Shown piece after piece: positions 34,301 to 44,281 of a DNA stretch of 64,000 nt. How positions within the stretch are numbered: position 1 is the stretch's first letter; the number at the start of each line of letters is the position of its first letter. The translations under genes were made by a program, and so were the position numbers. Below the pieces are notes generated by a model. That model saw only the letters and a list, made by a program, of their open reading frames with translations, did no database searches and had not been told where the DNA came from. Source of the DNA: Sphingobacterium prati. GTDB lineage: Bacteria > Bacteroidota > Bacteroidia > Sphingobacteriales > Sphingobacteriaceae. The stretch is taken from NCBI RefSeq assembly GCF_013167215.1, contig NZ_JABJWY010000038.1:398765-462764 (forward strand). The letters are read 5' to 3'.

Positions 34301-35095
34301 ATGGATGGAATCGATTATAGCTTGTTTAGTGGCTTTCGCCTATTGGACGTTATCGATATTATATTGGTGGCGATTATTATCTACTATATCTATAGTTTGA
34401 TTCGCGGTACCATCGCCGTGAATATCTTGATCGGAGTTGCCTTGTTTTATGGTGTCTATATTGTTGTCAAACAGATGCACATGCGTCTATTGACCGAGAT
34501 ATTTGGCGGATTTATATCCGTAGGATCCATTGCGCTTATTGTGGTATTCCAGCAGGAAATCAGGCGCTTTTTACTTCACGTGGGTAAAAATATATCGATG
34601 AAGCGGAAAAAGGTATTCTGGTCTTTTTTAGGAAATAAAAAAGCGATACAGAAGGATCTGACTGAAGATCTAAAACCAATTGTCGAGGCCTGCAGGAGTA
34701 TGTCACGTACACGGACAGGGGCCTTACTGGTCTTCTCAAAATATTTTGATGAAGAATATTACCAGAGCAGCGGCGAATATATTGATGCCCATATTTCGAA
34801 ACGGTTAATAGAAAGTATCTTCCATAAAAACAGTCCCCTACATGATGGGGCAGTTGTGATTGTCGACTTCAAGATTATGACGGCTTCCTGTGTATTGCCG
34901 CTTTCGGATAGTGACGACCTACCCCTTCAGTTTGGATTGCGGCACCGTGCGGCAATCGGCGTGACGGAGATCTCTGATGCAATTGCGGTCATTGTTTCTG
35001 AAGAAACTGGCGAGATATCTTTTGCAAAAGACGGAAACGTGAATATGAATGTTTCACCCGAAGAATTGGAACAGTTGCTAAAAGATGAGTTATAA
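34301..35095 (+). CDS. cdaA: Diadenylate cyclase, CdaA type
   Basis: The 264-residue protein has three N-terminal membrane segments (about 12-85) and a DAC domain with the signature HDGAVVI (about 184-190) and LRHRAAIG (about 216-223), the DGA and RHR motifs that bind ATP. It makes the second messenger c-di-AMP at the inner membrane, which controls potassium and turgor. A bidirectional hairpin follows. Confidence 0.95.
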   Translation: MDGIDYSLFSGFRLLDVIDIILVAIIIYYIYSLIRGTIAVNILIGVALFYGVYIVVKQMHMRLLTEIFGGFISVGSIALIVVFQQEIRRFLLHVGKNISMKRKKVFWSFLGNKKAIQKDLTEDLKPIVEACRSMSRTRTGALLVFSKYFDEEYYQSSGEYIDAHISKRLIESIFHKNSPLHDGAVVIVDFKIMTASCVLPLSDSDDLPLQFGLRHRAAIGVTEISDAIAVIVSEETGEISFAKDGNVNMNVSPEELEQLLKDEL

Positions 35096-35128
35096 AAAAC
35101 GGCACCGTAAATACGATGCCGTTTTTTA
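35094..35128. terminator. Bidirectional terminator after cdaA
   Basis: AAAAAACGGCA and TGCCGTTTTTT pair, with a short inner stem CGT/ACG. A and T runs serve both cdaA and the convergent DUF2911 gene. Confidence 0.88.
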
Positions 35129-35151
35129 TAATTTAAAATTATTCAAATGCC

Positions 35152-35997
35152 TTATTTTTTTGCGGCATTGATTACTTGCGTATTCAGCTTGATGTATTCG
35201 CTATTTTTACCTTCTGTAGCGACTTCAACTCCCTTGGTGGCGGTTTCTATAGCTCCCTTTTTATCTCCAGCTTTAAGTTGCGCTTTTGCTTTCCAGTACA
35301 ATACATGGGCTGCCTTAGGTTGTGCTTTGGCTGCTTCATCAAACCATGTTAATGCCTTATTTAAATCCAGATTGTTGTTGAAATAGTATTGGGCAGCGGC
35401 GAAATATGGTTTTTTCTCCCCTTTCATTGCTTCGTCGATGGATGCAATAATTTTTGCCTGTTGATTGACTTTAAGGTCAATCTTTACTGCTGTTTTTTCC
35501 CACGCAAGCGTTAATACGGCGTCCGTTGGAGTAACATTGTCAAAAGACAGTGTAAATGTTTCTACGGGGTTGCTTAAAGGCTGTGGTTTAACGTTAAAAC
35601 GAACAGCGTCTTCGGATTGATTGTAGGTATAAGCACCCCATTGTTTGGTATTCTTGCTAATAATAACGGTCCATTCAGTTTTGTTTGGAATGGTGAATAA
35701 TGCATATGTTCCAGCAGGGAGTGTATGTCCATTTAGCGTGACATCGCCTTCAAATGTCAAGGTTGTATTGGTATTGGCACCTGTACGCCATACCTCGTTG
35801 TAAGGTACGAGCTCACCAAAAATCTTACGGCCGTTCATACTTGGACGGCTGTAGTTAAGCGTTACATTTTCAATTCCTAAACCTTGTGTGATGGTTTGGG
35901 CGCTACTTGCTGCCGGTAGTTTTAACTGGGCAAAAGATTCATTCGCAGTAAATAGTAAGGCTGCTGCAAAAGCAATGGCAAAGAATTTCTTTTTCAT
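35152..35997 (-). CDS. Secreted DUF2911 protein with C-terminal TPR-like repeats
   Basis: The 281-residue product has a signal peptide (1-23), a DUF2911 beta domain (about 35-170) with YSRPSMNGRKIFGELVPY and EVWRTGANTNTTLTF, and helical repeats (about 190-275) that resemble TPR units (YYFNNNLDLNKALTWFDEAA, LYWKAKAQLKAGDKKGAIE). Function is unknown. It is monocistronic and sits outside the cytoplasm. Confidence 0.85.
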   Translation of the reverse strand: MKKKFFAIAFAAALLFTANESFAQLKLPAASSAQTITQGLGIENVTLNYSRPSMNGRKIFGELVPYNEVWRTGANTNTTLTFEGDVTLNGHTLPAGTYALFTIPNKTEWTVIISKNTKQWGAYTYNQSEDAVRFNVKPQPLSNPVETFTLSFDNVTPTDAVLTLAWEKTAVKIDLKVNQQAKIIASIDEAMKGEKKPYFAAAQYYFNNNLDLNKALTWFDEAAKAQPKAAHVLYWKAKAQLKAGDKKGAIETATKGVEVATEGKNSEYIKLNTQVINAAKK

Positions 35998-36160
35998 TTG
36001 TTCGATAATTATTGTTTGAGCTTTTCAGCCCGATTATTTATGCATGTTGAATTGCTAATTAATGGCTAACGCTTTCTTATTTTATAAAAACATTTCGCAT
36101 GATTGTATGAATGAAGCCTGTTGCAATTAACTCGGATTCATTTCTTAAAAATAACAAGAA

Positions 36161-36206
36161 TTTCACAAAAACGGGCATCTATTTTTAGATGCCCGTTTTT
36201 GTGAAA
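36161..36206. terminator. 20-bp perfect hairpin between DUF2911 and the MFS gene
   Basis: Arms 36161-36180 and 36187-36206 are exact reverse complements around ACGGGCATCT/AGATGCCCGT, with a six-base T-rich loop. It probably ends the minus-strand MFS transcript. Confidence 0.88.
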
Positions 36207-36227
36207 TTATATAGTTTTTGTATTACA

Positions 36228-37520
36228 TTACGCTTTTTTACCAATTTTATGGCCAGCTATTGAAAAATACATGATATACAGGTATCCTGGAATCATCGCA
36301 TAAAGGAATGCATGTTGGAAATCAATATGTAGGTGGTCTTTTAAATAGCCGTATACTAAAGGCCAAATTGCCCCTCCCGCAATCCCCATAATCATAATAG
36401 CAGAACCAGTTTTGGTGAACTTTCCAAGACCTTTGATTCCTAGTGGGAAGATCGCTGGCCACATTAAGGAGTTTGCAATCCCCAACAAAGCAACAAAGAC
36501 GAATGATGTGGTTCCTGTCGTAAATACAGAGATCAGTGTAAATGTAATTCCAATAATTGTACAGATCCGTAATGCCATTTGTTGGGACACATATTTAGGA
36601 ATCGAGATGATACCGATGATGTACCCGATCAACATGCATGAAAGTGTAAAAGCTGTGGCATAGGTCGTAAAGAACGGATCAACTTTTAGCTCGCGTGCAT
36701 ATACGCCAATAATATCGCCCGCCATTACTTCAACCGCAACACAGAAGAAGATCGCCAATGATCCCAAAAATAGATGTGGGAATTGGAAGATCGAAGTCTT
36801 TTTCACTGTGACAGCACCATTTTCTTCTCCACTTTCTTCTTCTGCATCGACATCAACTTCTGGAAGATGGGTGAATTTTAAGAAAATTGCGAATGCAACG
36901 AAGATTACTGCAAGGGAGATGTAAGGGGTATGAACGCGTTGAAGAAGATCATCCAAAATAGCGTTTTTTTGTACTATATCTGCCGTCGCTTCTAATTTTG
37001 CCGTCACATTTTGTGCATCTTTCAAAAAAAGTGTTCCAAATAGTATAGGAACGATGATTCCCGCTGATTTATTAAAGAATCCCGCAATTGAAATCCGTTG
37101 TGCAGCGCTATCAATCGGGCCAATAATACTTAAATAAGGATTGACAGCAGTTTGAAGTAAGGCCATTCCGGATCCCTGAATGAATATACCCGTTAAGAAT
37201 AAGGCATAACTTCTGCTGTCAGCAGCAGGTATGAAAATCAATGATCCCAAGCCTAATATAACAAGACTGACGACTAAGCCATTTTGGAAGCCTATTTTTT
37301 TAATTATAACTGAACTTGGAAGTGCCAGAAAAAAATAAGCAATATAGGAAGCGAAGGTTACGAAAAATGCCTGCAAGTCTGTTTCTAGGTTACATGCAAT
37401 TTTCAGGAATGGAATTAGTGTTCCATTTGCCCAGGTAATAAAACCGAGGATAAAAAATAATCCACAGCAAATGGCCATAGGGCGAAAAGCTGTTTTACCA
37501 ACGTTAGGATTAGTGGTCAT
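36228..37520 (-). CDS. Sugar MFS transporter, FucP/GlcP/NagP-like
   Basis: The 430-residue protein has about 12 membrane segments. Family features include LFFILGFITWANGTLIPFLK (about 21-40), YFFLALPSSVIIKKIGFQNG (about 62-81) and the LLQTAVNPYLS and SLMWPAIFPLGIKGLG blocks typical of the FucP family. It carries a sugar with protons across the inner membrane. GlcNAc or glucose is possible given the amino-sugar theme elsewhere, but nothing nearby points to a substrate. Confidence 0.9.
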   Translation of the reverse strand: MTTNPNVGKTAFRPMAICCGLFFILGFITWANGTLIPFLKIACNLETDLQAFFVTFASYIAYFFLALPSSVIIKKIGFQNGLVVSLVILGLGSLIFIPAADSRSYALFLTGIFIQGSGMALLQTAVNPYLSIIGPIDSAAQRISIAGFFNKSAGIIVPILFGTLFLKDAQNVTAKLEATADIVQKNAILDDLLQRVHTPYISLAVIFVAFAIFLKFTHLPEVDVDAEEESGEENGAVTVKKTSIFQFPHLFLGSLAIFFCVAVEVMAGDIIGVYARELKVDPFFTTYATAFTLSCMLIGYIIGIISIPKYVSQQMALRICTIIGITFTLISVFTTGTTSFVFVALLGIANSLMWPAIFPLGIKGLGKFTKTGSAIMIMGIAGGAIWPLVYGYLKDHLHIDFQHAFLYAMIPGYLYIMYFSIAGHKIGKKA

Positions 37521-37799
37521 GTTTTGTTTTATATATTTAGTTAAGTTATCGTTGACGGATTGTCAATCAGAAAAAAATAGCTTTAAACAAACGATTGCAT
37601 GCTATTTTTGTTGATTTTTAAAATATCCATCTTACAAGACTACTTAATTTTCTTGAATATTGGAAATAAATAAAGGGGTATTTTGATAATTATTTGGCAA
37701 AAAAAAGAAGAATAAATTATGGTTATTATCCTTCTTTATGCGCAAATATTGTTGATTTTGAATTGTGCGGTATTTATAATTCGAGCTAGCCGTAGCTGG

Positions 37800-38225
37800 T
37801 TACTTTGGTACTATAGCCACTGTTAGTCTTGAGATACAATTCAATTTATTGAAGCGGTCATACATTTTTATCTCCCAAATATGAGTCGATCGCCCGATAT
37901 GAATTGGGCTGCATTTTGCCGTAATAATTCCACTGCTTACCGGTCTAATATGATTTGCATTGACTTCGAGTCCTACACCTCGATATTTATCCGGATCGAC
38001 CACCAAATTGGATGCAATACTTCCTAAAGATTCTGCAAGTACGACCGAGGCACCACCATGCAGGATCCCATGTGGTTGTTTCACATTGTCCGTGACAGGC
38101 ATGGTAGCCGTAATACTATCATCGTCTATTTCGGTTGCCCTGATTTCCAATAGTCCCGAGAGGTATTTGTTGAAAAAGACATTTATCTCCTCAATGTTGT
38201 AAGGCTGAAACCAAATTTTTGACAT
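37800..38225 (-). CDS. Hotdog-fold thioesterase, PaaI/MenI-like
   Basis: The 141-residue protein has the PaaI thioesterase features: QPHGILHGGASVVLAESLGS (about 50-69) with the HGG turn and catalytic Glu, and VGLEVNANHIRPV. It hydrolyses an acyl-CoA, possibly dihydroxynaphthoyl-CoA in menaquinone synthesis; the substrate is not determined. Its start overlaps the end of the DinB-like gene by 35 bases, so the two are translationally coupled. Confidence 0.9.
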   Translation of the reverse strand: MSKIWFQPYNIEEINVFFNKYLSGLLEIRATEIDDDSITATMPVTDNVKQPHGILHGGASVVLAESLGSIASNLVVDPDKYRGVGLEVNANHIRPVSSGIITAKCSPIHIGRSTHIWEIKMYDRFNKLNCISRLTVAIVPK

Positions 38226-38739
38226 CGTCTGAATTTAAATAACGTTCCTGGATGATAATACGATGGTGATTGAGATGCCCTGCAATCACGTATAATAATG
38301 CTTTTACACTGGTCAGTCGCTCCGAAGCCATGCCTTTGCGTTCTAATTCTGCATCGTTAAAGCTGCGGAAGAGCATTAGATTTGCCTTACGTAGATAAGT
38401 AAATTCCTTGCTTAGACTTTCCAATGTGCGATCATTGTAACGGGAATATTGAATTAAATAGTCTTGATCGTAACCAGCCAGCTCTTTCAGATCGTTGCGT
38501 GAAAAACGTAATGCACGGTAGGCCATGATACGTTCATTGTCAATAACATGTCCCACGACTTCTTTAATTGTCCATTTGTCTTCTGCATATTTGAAATTCC
38601 CCCTTTCTTCTGGGATGGTATCCAAAAATGCCGGAAAGGAGAGTGTTTGTTCTTCTAATGTATCTAATACGTTATCGACTACAGTCTCAATATAAGGAGC
38701 ATAAACTGCTGGATATTCATCAGATTTGAGTGGCTTCAT
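38191..38739 (-). CDS. DinB-family protein
   Basis: The 182-residue protein is a four-helix DinB-type fold with the metal-site His pattern: KWTIKEVVGHVIDNERIMAYRALRF (first His about 64) and VIAGHLNHHRIIIQERYL near 155-170. Members include thiol transferases that use bacillithiol and uncharacterised enzymes. It overlaps the histidine kinase gene upstream by 20 bases and the thioesterase gene downstream. Confidence 0.85.
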   Translation of the reverse strand: MKPLKSDEYPAVYAPYIETVVDNVLDTLEEQTLSFPAFLDTIPEERGNFKYAEDKWTIKEVVGHVIDNERIMAYRALRFSRNDLKELAGYDQDYLIQYSRYNDRTLESLSKEFTYLRKANLMLFRSFNDAELERKGMASERLTSVKALLYVIAGHLNHHRIIIQERYLNSDDVKNLVSALQH

Positions 38740-39949
38740 ATTTTAAGTTGCTTTTTAAGATTATTCGAAATGTTGTTCCTTTACCTATTTCAGATTCTTT
38801 AACAAAGATTTGTCCTTGATGATACCGTACCATCCGTTTGGTTAGGCTAAGGCCAAGTCCCCAACCTCTTTTGCGCGTTGTAAAACCTGGCTGAAAGACA
38901 GAATCAAAATTTGACCTTGAAATTCCTTTGCCCGTATCACTAATGTCTATAAAAATTTCTTCTTTCGCAATATTTTCTGAAATATTAACAGTTATCTTGC
39001 CTTCGGTACCAATTGCATTTACGCCGTTTTTCAATAAATTCTCAATGATCCAATCAAAGAGGGGAACATTAAGTTTGGCCTCTACATGGGTATCTCCGGT
39101 TAATTCGAATGTAATTTTATTACTGGTACGTATGCGGAAATAATCAATGTAATTTTTGATGACATCATACAGGTTGTGGGTGGTCAATACCGGTGTTGAC
39201 CCTATTTTTGAAAAACGATCGGCAACGATTTCTAATCTTTTAATATCGTTTTCCATTTCATTCAGGGTATCATCGTCTTCGGCGTCAAATTTGATGCGAA
39301 TCAGCTCCAGCCAGCCCATCAATGAAGATATTGGGGTGCCCAATTGATGGGCAGCTTCTTTTGTTAGCCCCACCCAGACAAGGTTCTGCTCGGATTTTCG
39401 AATGGAATTGAAAACGGTATAAGCAATAATCAGGAAAAGAGCAATCAGTGATAACTGAACATAAGGGAATACCCGTAATTGTTGCAAAAACCAGGAGTCT
39501 TTATAGTAAACATGCCACTTTTGACCATTCTCCAATTCGAGGGTAATGGGCGGATGACTTTTCTTCATAAAGGCAAGCTGTTTCTGGAAATAAGCAGGGT
39601 CATAATCCAGATGTTTTGTAACACTGTCGTTGTGGATTGGTTTGATATTCGTCTTGGTAGAATCTAGATTACGCCAAAAAATAATCTCCTCTTTATCGTC
39701 GGTAATAATTGCGGGTAAATTTAAACTATCCCTGACGGCATAGATGAATGTAATGAATTCATCGTCGACATCGGGCATCGTCATAATGTTTTTGGTGCTC
39801 ATTGCCCAAACTTCAGCTTTTGAACGTTCGGCATGCGCAAGGTTTCGGACAAGATAATTGGTGTAAACCAGGGATGCGATCGCGATGATTGCCGCAAAGA
39901 TGAGCAAAATAAATTTCCAGCGTTGTTGGCTTATCTGAGAGGGTTTCAT
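38720..39949 (-). CDS. Membrane sensor histidine kinase
   Basis: The 409-residue protein has a membrane segment near 13-33, a periplasmic region to about 160, a second segment near 161-181, a phosphoacceptor helix with His201 in EAAHQLGTPISSLMGWLE, and an ATPase domain with NLLKNGVNAI, DTGKGIS and GWGLGLSL (N, G1 and G2 boxes). No response regulator gene is adjacent. The ATPase is complete and the kinase looks active. The stimulus is unknown. Confidence 0.92.
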   Translation of the reverse strand: MKPSQISQQRWKFILLIFAAIIAIASLVYTNYLVRNLAHAERSKAEVWAMSTKNIMTMPDVDDEFITFIYAVRDSLNLPAIITDDKEEIIFWRNLDSTKTNIKPIHNDSVTKHLDYDPAYFQKQLAFMKKSHPPITLELENGQKWHVYYKDSWFLQQLRVFPYVQLSLIALFLIIAYTVFNSIRKSEQNLVWVGLTKEAAHQLGTPISSLMGWLELIRIKFDAEDDDTLNEMENDIKRLEIVADRFSKIGSTPVLTTHNLYDVIKNYIDYFRIRTSNKITFELTGDTHVEAKLNVPLFDWIIENLLKNGVNAIGTEGKITVNISENIAKEEIFIDISDTGKGISRSNFDSVFQPGFTTRKRGWGLGLSLTKRMVRYHQGQIFVKESEIGKGTTFRIILKSNLKYEATQI

Positions 39950-40056
39950 GATTCCGTATTTTGTACTCTATTGCAAATTAATGAATAAATGTCTGGTTTC
40001 TGCACTTTTATTTTACCTTAGAAGTGATCCTGTTATCCAAATCAAAAATTTTGTGG

Positions 40057-40064
40057 TAATTTTG
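40057..40064 (+). promoter_or_regulatory. -7 element of gltX
   Basis: TAATTTTG matches TAnnTTTG and ends four bases before the gltX ATG, so the transcript may be leaderless. The -33 element is weak. Confidence 0.45.
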
Positions 40065-40068
40065 CGAC

Positions 40069-41589
40069 ATGAGTTCAGAAAGAAGAGTAAGGGTGCGATT
40101 TGCACCGAGTCCTACTGGTGGTCTGCACCTTGGAGGCGTACGTACAGCTTTATTTAATTTTCTCTATGCACGTCAGCATCAGGGTGATTTTATTTTACGT
40201 GTCGAGGATACGGATCAAACTCGTTTTGTCCCAGGCGCAGAGGAGTATATCAATGAATGTTTAGCTTGGTGTGGCCTGACTCCAGATGAAAGTCCCTTAC
40301 AAGGTGGCCAATATGGTCCTTACCGACAAAGTGAACGAAAAGCATCATACCGTCAATATGCAGAACAATTGATTGAAAATGGATATGCCTATTATGCATT
40401 CGACACAGCGGAGGAATTGGACGAGCAGCGTAAATTGCAACCAAACTTTCGTTATAGCCATGAAAATAGACTGCAATTGCGTAATTCTTTGAGCCTGAGT
40501 GAGTCTGAAACCCAACAATTACTGGATGCGGGAACACCGCATACCATCCGAATAAAGATCCCGACAGAGGAAACGGTGTTATTCTCCGATATGATCCGTG
40601 GGAAGGTCGCTTTTGATACCAATCTGGTCGATGATAAGGTGTTGCTTAAAGCCGATGGAATGCCTACTTATCATCTAGCGGTTGTTGTGGATGATAAAGC
40701 GATGGAGATATCCCACGTCTTTCGTGGTGAAGAGTGGTTGCCCTCGGCACCAATTCATATCTTATTGTGGGAATACTTGGGCTGGGCTGATAGCATGCCA
40801 CAATGGGCACATCTCCCTTTAATTCTCAAGCCCGATGGGAATGGAAAATTAAGCAAGCGTGATGGTGACCGTTTAGGATTCCCTGTTTATGCAATGAACT
40901 GGACGGATGCCAAGACAGGTGATACAACAAAAGGGTTTCGTGAAATGGGGTTCTTACCTGAGGCATTTATCAATATGCTTGGCGTTTTGGGCTGGAATGA
41001 TGGTACAGAACAGGAGCTATTCTCTTTGGAGGAGTTAATTCAGAAATTCAGTGTCGATCGCATTAGCAAAGCCGGCGCAAAATTTGATTTTGAGAAGGCG
41101 AAATGGTTCAATCATGAATGGATTAAACGTTCTTCGAGCGATTCTTTATTGCCTCAGATCAAGGAGGTGCTGTCTCATCATCAAATAGAAGCAGCAGAAG
41201 GTTATATAAACCGTGTATTGGCAGCTGTCAAAGAACGGTTGACGTTTGTTGAAGATTTCTGGAGCCAGGCTTCTTTCTTTTTTGCGCGGCCTGTTGAATA
41301 CGATCTGAATGCCGTGAAAGCAAAATGGTCTGCAGAGAAAACAGCATTTTTTGAAAATATCATCACATCATTTGAAGGCTTTGCGGATTGGAAAGCATCT
41401 GAACTGGAGGCATTCTTTAAGGAGGCAATTCAAAACTCAGGTATGAAGATGGGCGAATTGATGATGCCATTCCGCATTATGCTAGTAGGCGGTAAATTTG
41501 GTCCTGATGTATTTCAAATTGTTGAATTACTCGGCCAAGAAGAAGTTATTGCGCGTGTAAAAAAGGCACTTCAAGAATTTGAGGCTTAA
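40069..41589 (+). CDS. gltX: Glutamyl-tRNA synthetase
   Basis: The 506-residue protein has the class I signature FAPSPTGGLHLGGVRTALFN (HIGH-type, residues 11-30) and KLSKRDGDR (KMSKS-type, about 264-272). The C-terminal anticodon-binding part is present. It attaches glutamate to tRNA-Glu. It starts divergently from the histidine kinase gene. Confidence 0.97.
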   Translation: MSSERRVRVRFAPSPTGGLHLGGVRTALFNFLYARQHQGDFILRVEDTDQTRFVPGAEEYINECLAWCGLTPDESPLQGGQYGPYRQSERKASYRQYAEQLIENGYAYYAFDTAEELDEQRKLQPNFRYSHENRLQLRNSLSLSESETQQLLDAGTPHTIRIKIPTEETVLFSDMIRGKVAFDTNLVDDKVLLKADGMPTYHLAVVVDDKAMEISHVFRGEEWLPSAPIHILLWEYLGWADSMPQWAHLPLILKPDGNGKLSKRDGDRLGFPVYAMNWTDAKTGDTTKGFREMGFLPEAFINMLGVLGWNDGTEQELFSLEELIQKFSVDRISKAGAKFDFEKAKWFNHEWIKRSSSDSLLPQIKEVLSHHQIEAAEGYINRVLAAVKERLTFVEDFWSQASFFFARPVEYDLNAVKAKWSAEKTAFFENIITSFEGFADWKASELEAFFKEAIQNSGMKMGELMMPFRIMLVGGKFGPDVFQIVELLGQEEVIARVKKALQEFEA

Positions 41590-41608
41590 ATACTGAAAGA
41601 AATATCAT

Positions 41609-41645
41609 AAAAAAGCTGTTGTCAAAATGCAACAGCTTTTTTTAT
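41609..41645. terminator. Bidirectional terminator after gltX
   Basis: AAAAAAGCTGTTG and CAACAGCTTTTTT form a 13-bp perfect stem around an eight-base loop. It separates gltX from the convergent pump operon. Confidence 0.9.
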
Positions 41646-41647
41646 TT

Positions 41648-43225
41648 TTAAAGGTATGGCATTCTTAACCGCATGAAGAATGCTTTTGCGGGGGCAAATA
41701 GAAAAATGATCAAGGTAATTGCTGTCCCCAATATGCCTAGATAGGCAAAGATTTCCATATTACTGATCAAGGATGCTTGCTGACTTATTGTAGCCTGAAA
41801 ACCTTTATTAGCCAGATTAGATGCCAGCTGGTCGCTGGATGTGCCTAAGTGTTTTCCTAATAATGAATTCCAGTAGGAGATCACGATTGGATTGCTTGTA
41901 TTTAAGTTTTGCTGGAGTTGTATAAAGTGTTTTTGATTTAAAGAATAGCTGATGTTCTGAAACAGAGCGAAACCAACATTTGTGCTCCAGAATCTAACGG
42001 TAGTGCCCATTAAACCTGCATTGCCTGAATGATGTGGTGCAACACCCGTTAGAATATAAATAACAAGTGGAGTAAAGAGCCAGCCTTGCCCAATTCCCTG
42101 GATAAATAACGGTAAGTCTATTACCCCAATACTGCTGTCGGGATAAAAGGTAGGAACAAACAAAAAGCAGGATATAGTCAATAACAGAAAGCCCAGGCCG
42201 AAAATGTATTTCGGTGATACATCCCGCAATAGGAGTATTCCTGAGCTAGCAACTCCCAAGACGGTACCTAGCACATTAATATATTGGATGTCGACGATGT
42301 AATGCCAGGGCCACTTCCAAACATTGGCCATGACCGTGTATACATTGTTGAGGCTACTGCGAATGATATAAAATAGGAAGAATAAAATAACACCAAGAAT
42401 GACATTCTTATAGTTTAAAATTTCGAAATGAAATAGCGGTCGTTTTACGAGATATTGTTTGATGACAAAGAGTGCACCGAAAATAAGAAAAAGTGCCGAA
42501 TTAATGGTGATTGCGCTATGTTCGAACCAATAATATTTACGACCGTAAATCAATACATATGCACCACAGCTTAACGAAAGTAAGAGGAAGAGGCAGCTGG
42601 CTAGATCCAATTGATAAAGAGGGAATTTTTTGCTTAATCTGTTGTTATTTAGGATTGTCAATGCGATTGCGATAACCATCAAATGCCAATAGAGCACAAC
42701 ATGGATCATATCTTCCCAACCGTAATCCATAATACTTTCTTTTAGAAGTGAGGTCGTTATCGTCCCGCCAGTCAACATAAAAGTATATAAAAAGAAATAG
42801 GCAATGGTCCGGCTTTTGGAATGCCTGATTTGCATCATCAACAAGGGAAGAAAACAGGCGCCTTCGAGTACACAGAAGACCCCCTCGATTACTCTTAGGA
42901 TAGCAATGACGAATGGATCTCTGGTCAGGGAAATGGCCAATAGAATGAGGATGGATACTGTACAGGTCAATAGTATGTACGTCCTTACCCGAAAGAAGGC
43001 AAATAACCGTTGGAATATCAAAAGTGCGACAACAATTGCACCATACGTCAACGACAGAAAATACTGTATATCTTCTATTTCGATCCCTAACGCAGAGGCG
43101 GTAAAAGTGGTATTCGAATGAAATAAAGACATCAACATCAGATGAGGAAACATGGCCAAGATCATCAAGGGAAGTTTAATCCATTCGGGTACCCACTTAT
43201 AATATAAAGATGTATTTGAACTCAT
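41648..43225 (-). CDS. MFS efflux transporter, EmrB/DHA2-like
   Basis: The 525-residue protein has about 14 membrane segments, as expected for DHA2-type drug exporters, and is the partner of the HlyD-type adaptor just upstream (six bases apart). Motifs are weak: YFLSLTYGAIVVALLIF near 52-68 and VIEGVFCVLEGACFLPLLMMQIRHSKSR around 112-140. It exports small toxic compounds with protons. No TolC-like outer-membrane gene is linked. Confidence 0.85.
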   Translation of the reverse strand: MSSNTSLYYKWVPEWIKLPLMILAMFPHLMLMSLFHSNTTFTASALGIEIEDIQYFLSLTYGAIVVALLIFQRLFAFFRVRTYILLTCTVSILILLAISLTRDPFVIAILRVIEGVFCVLEGACFLPLLMMQIRHSKSRTIAYFFLYTFMLTGGTITTSLLKESIMDYGWEDMIHVVLYWHLMVIAIALTILNNNRLSKKFPLYQLDLASCLFLLLSLSCGAYVLIYGRKYYWFEHSAITINSALFLIFGALFVIKQYLVKRPLFHFEILNYKNVILGVILFFLFYIIRSSLNNVYTVMANVWKWPWHYIVDIQYINVLGTVLGVASSGILLLRDVSPKYIFGLGFLLLTISCFLFVPTFYPDSSIGVIDLPLFIQGIGQGWLFTPLVIYILTGVAPHHSGNAGLMGTTVRFWSTNVGFALFQNISYSLNQKHFIQLQQNLNTSNPIVISYWNSLLGKHLGTSSDQLASNLANKGFQATISQQASLISNMEIFAYLGILGTAITLIIFLFAPAKAFFMRLRMPYL

Positions 43226-43231
43226 GAATGC

Positions 43232-44281
43232 TTAAGATTGGTGGGCGGCATGAACCACAACGTTCATTCCTGCACGTAGTTTTGTTAAATCCTGTTTTGG
43301 AGAAAAAACAATTTTGATGGGTATACGTTGCTCTATTTTAACGAAATTTCCGGTTGCATTGTCTTGAGGTATTACCGAAAATTTGGACCCTGAAGCCGGA
43401 GAAAAGGAATGAATTTTTCCTTTCAGCTGTAATTTCGGAAAAGCATCTACCTGGATGCTGACCTCAGTGCCTTCGATCAGGTGTTCCAATTGTGTCTCTC
43501 TAAAGTTGGCGTTAATCCATTTCTCTTCGCTGACTACGTTAACTAGCGTTTGTCCTTCTTTAACAAATTGTCCCGGTTGGATACTTCTTTTGCCGACAAA
43601 ACCATCATAAGGTGCAGTCACCACAGTGTATGAAAGAAATATTTCAGCATTATTTTTTGCTGCTTTTTTAATATCGATATTGGCTCTGGCAGGTAGCTCG
43701 TTGGCTTTTTCTTTGTTTGTATTCAGTTGTGCAGCGTTGTATTCTTCCTGTATGGTATGGAGCTGCGCTAAAGAAATATCATATGCAGCCTTGGCGTTAT
43801 CGTATTGTTGTTTGGTTGCAGCATCTGCCTCAAACAAATTTTTAAATCTTGTGTAATCCTGTTCAGTTTGCCATACAGTCACTTTAGCTGCTTCTAATCT
43901 TGCCTTTTGGATAGAAATGCTATTGGCGGTAACATTTGCGTTTTTGGTAACCACTTCGGCATTCTGTTGGCTACTTCGAAGTTCGGCGTTAGCCATGTCT
44001 ACTTTGGTCTGATACTCGCTGGCATCGATGAGCAATAAGGTGTCACCACGATGTACATATTGATTTTCTTCAAATCTAACTTCCTTTACAAAGCCGGATA
44101 TTCGACTTGCAACTGGTGTCACATACTGATCAATTTGTGCATCGTTTGTCGTGATATGCTGGCTGGTAAATAGTAGATGTTTACCCAAAATCCCGATTCC
44201 GACAAGCAGCAAGGTCGCTGCGAATACAACTAAAACTTTATTAAATCCTTGTGTTCTGTCTTTATTTTCTTTTTTACCCAT
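43232..44281 (-). CDS. HlyD-family periplasmic adaptor, EmrA-like
   Basis: The 349-residue protein has one N-terminal membrane anchor (about 14-32), a lipoyl/barrel-hybrid segment with TNDAQIDQYVTPVASRISGFV (about 40-60), a coiled-coil hairpin (about 90-200) and a second hybrid half with TAPYDGFVGKRSIQPGQFV. It links the inner-membrane pump to an outer-membrane exit duct. It is the first gene of the pump operon, divergent from an AraC-type regulator. Confidence 0.92.
   Translation of the reverse strand: MGKKENKDRTQGFNKVLVVFAATLLLVGIGILGKHLLFTSQHITTNDAQIDQYVTPVASRISGFVKEVRFEENQYVHRGDTLLLIDASEYQTKVDMANAELRSSQQNAEVVTKNANVTANSISIQKARLEAAKVTVWQTEQDYTRFKNLFEADAATKQQYDNAKAAYDISLAQLHTIQEEYNAAQLNTNKEKANELPARANIDIKKAAKNNAEIFLSYTVVTAPYDGFVGKRSIQPGQFVKEGQTLVNVVSEEKWINANFRETQLEHLIEGTEVSIQVDAFPKLQLKGKIHSFSPASGSKFSVIPQDNATGNFVKIEQRIPIKIVFSPKQDLTKLRAGMNVVVHAAHQS

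Noticed and set aside
34577..34582. CACGTG core considered as a parS site near parAB
   Set aside because: Only the six central bases and a few flanking ones match the 16-base parS palindrome, and it lies inside the cdaA coding region.
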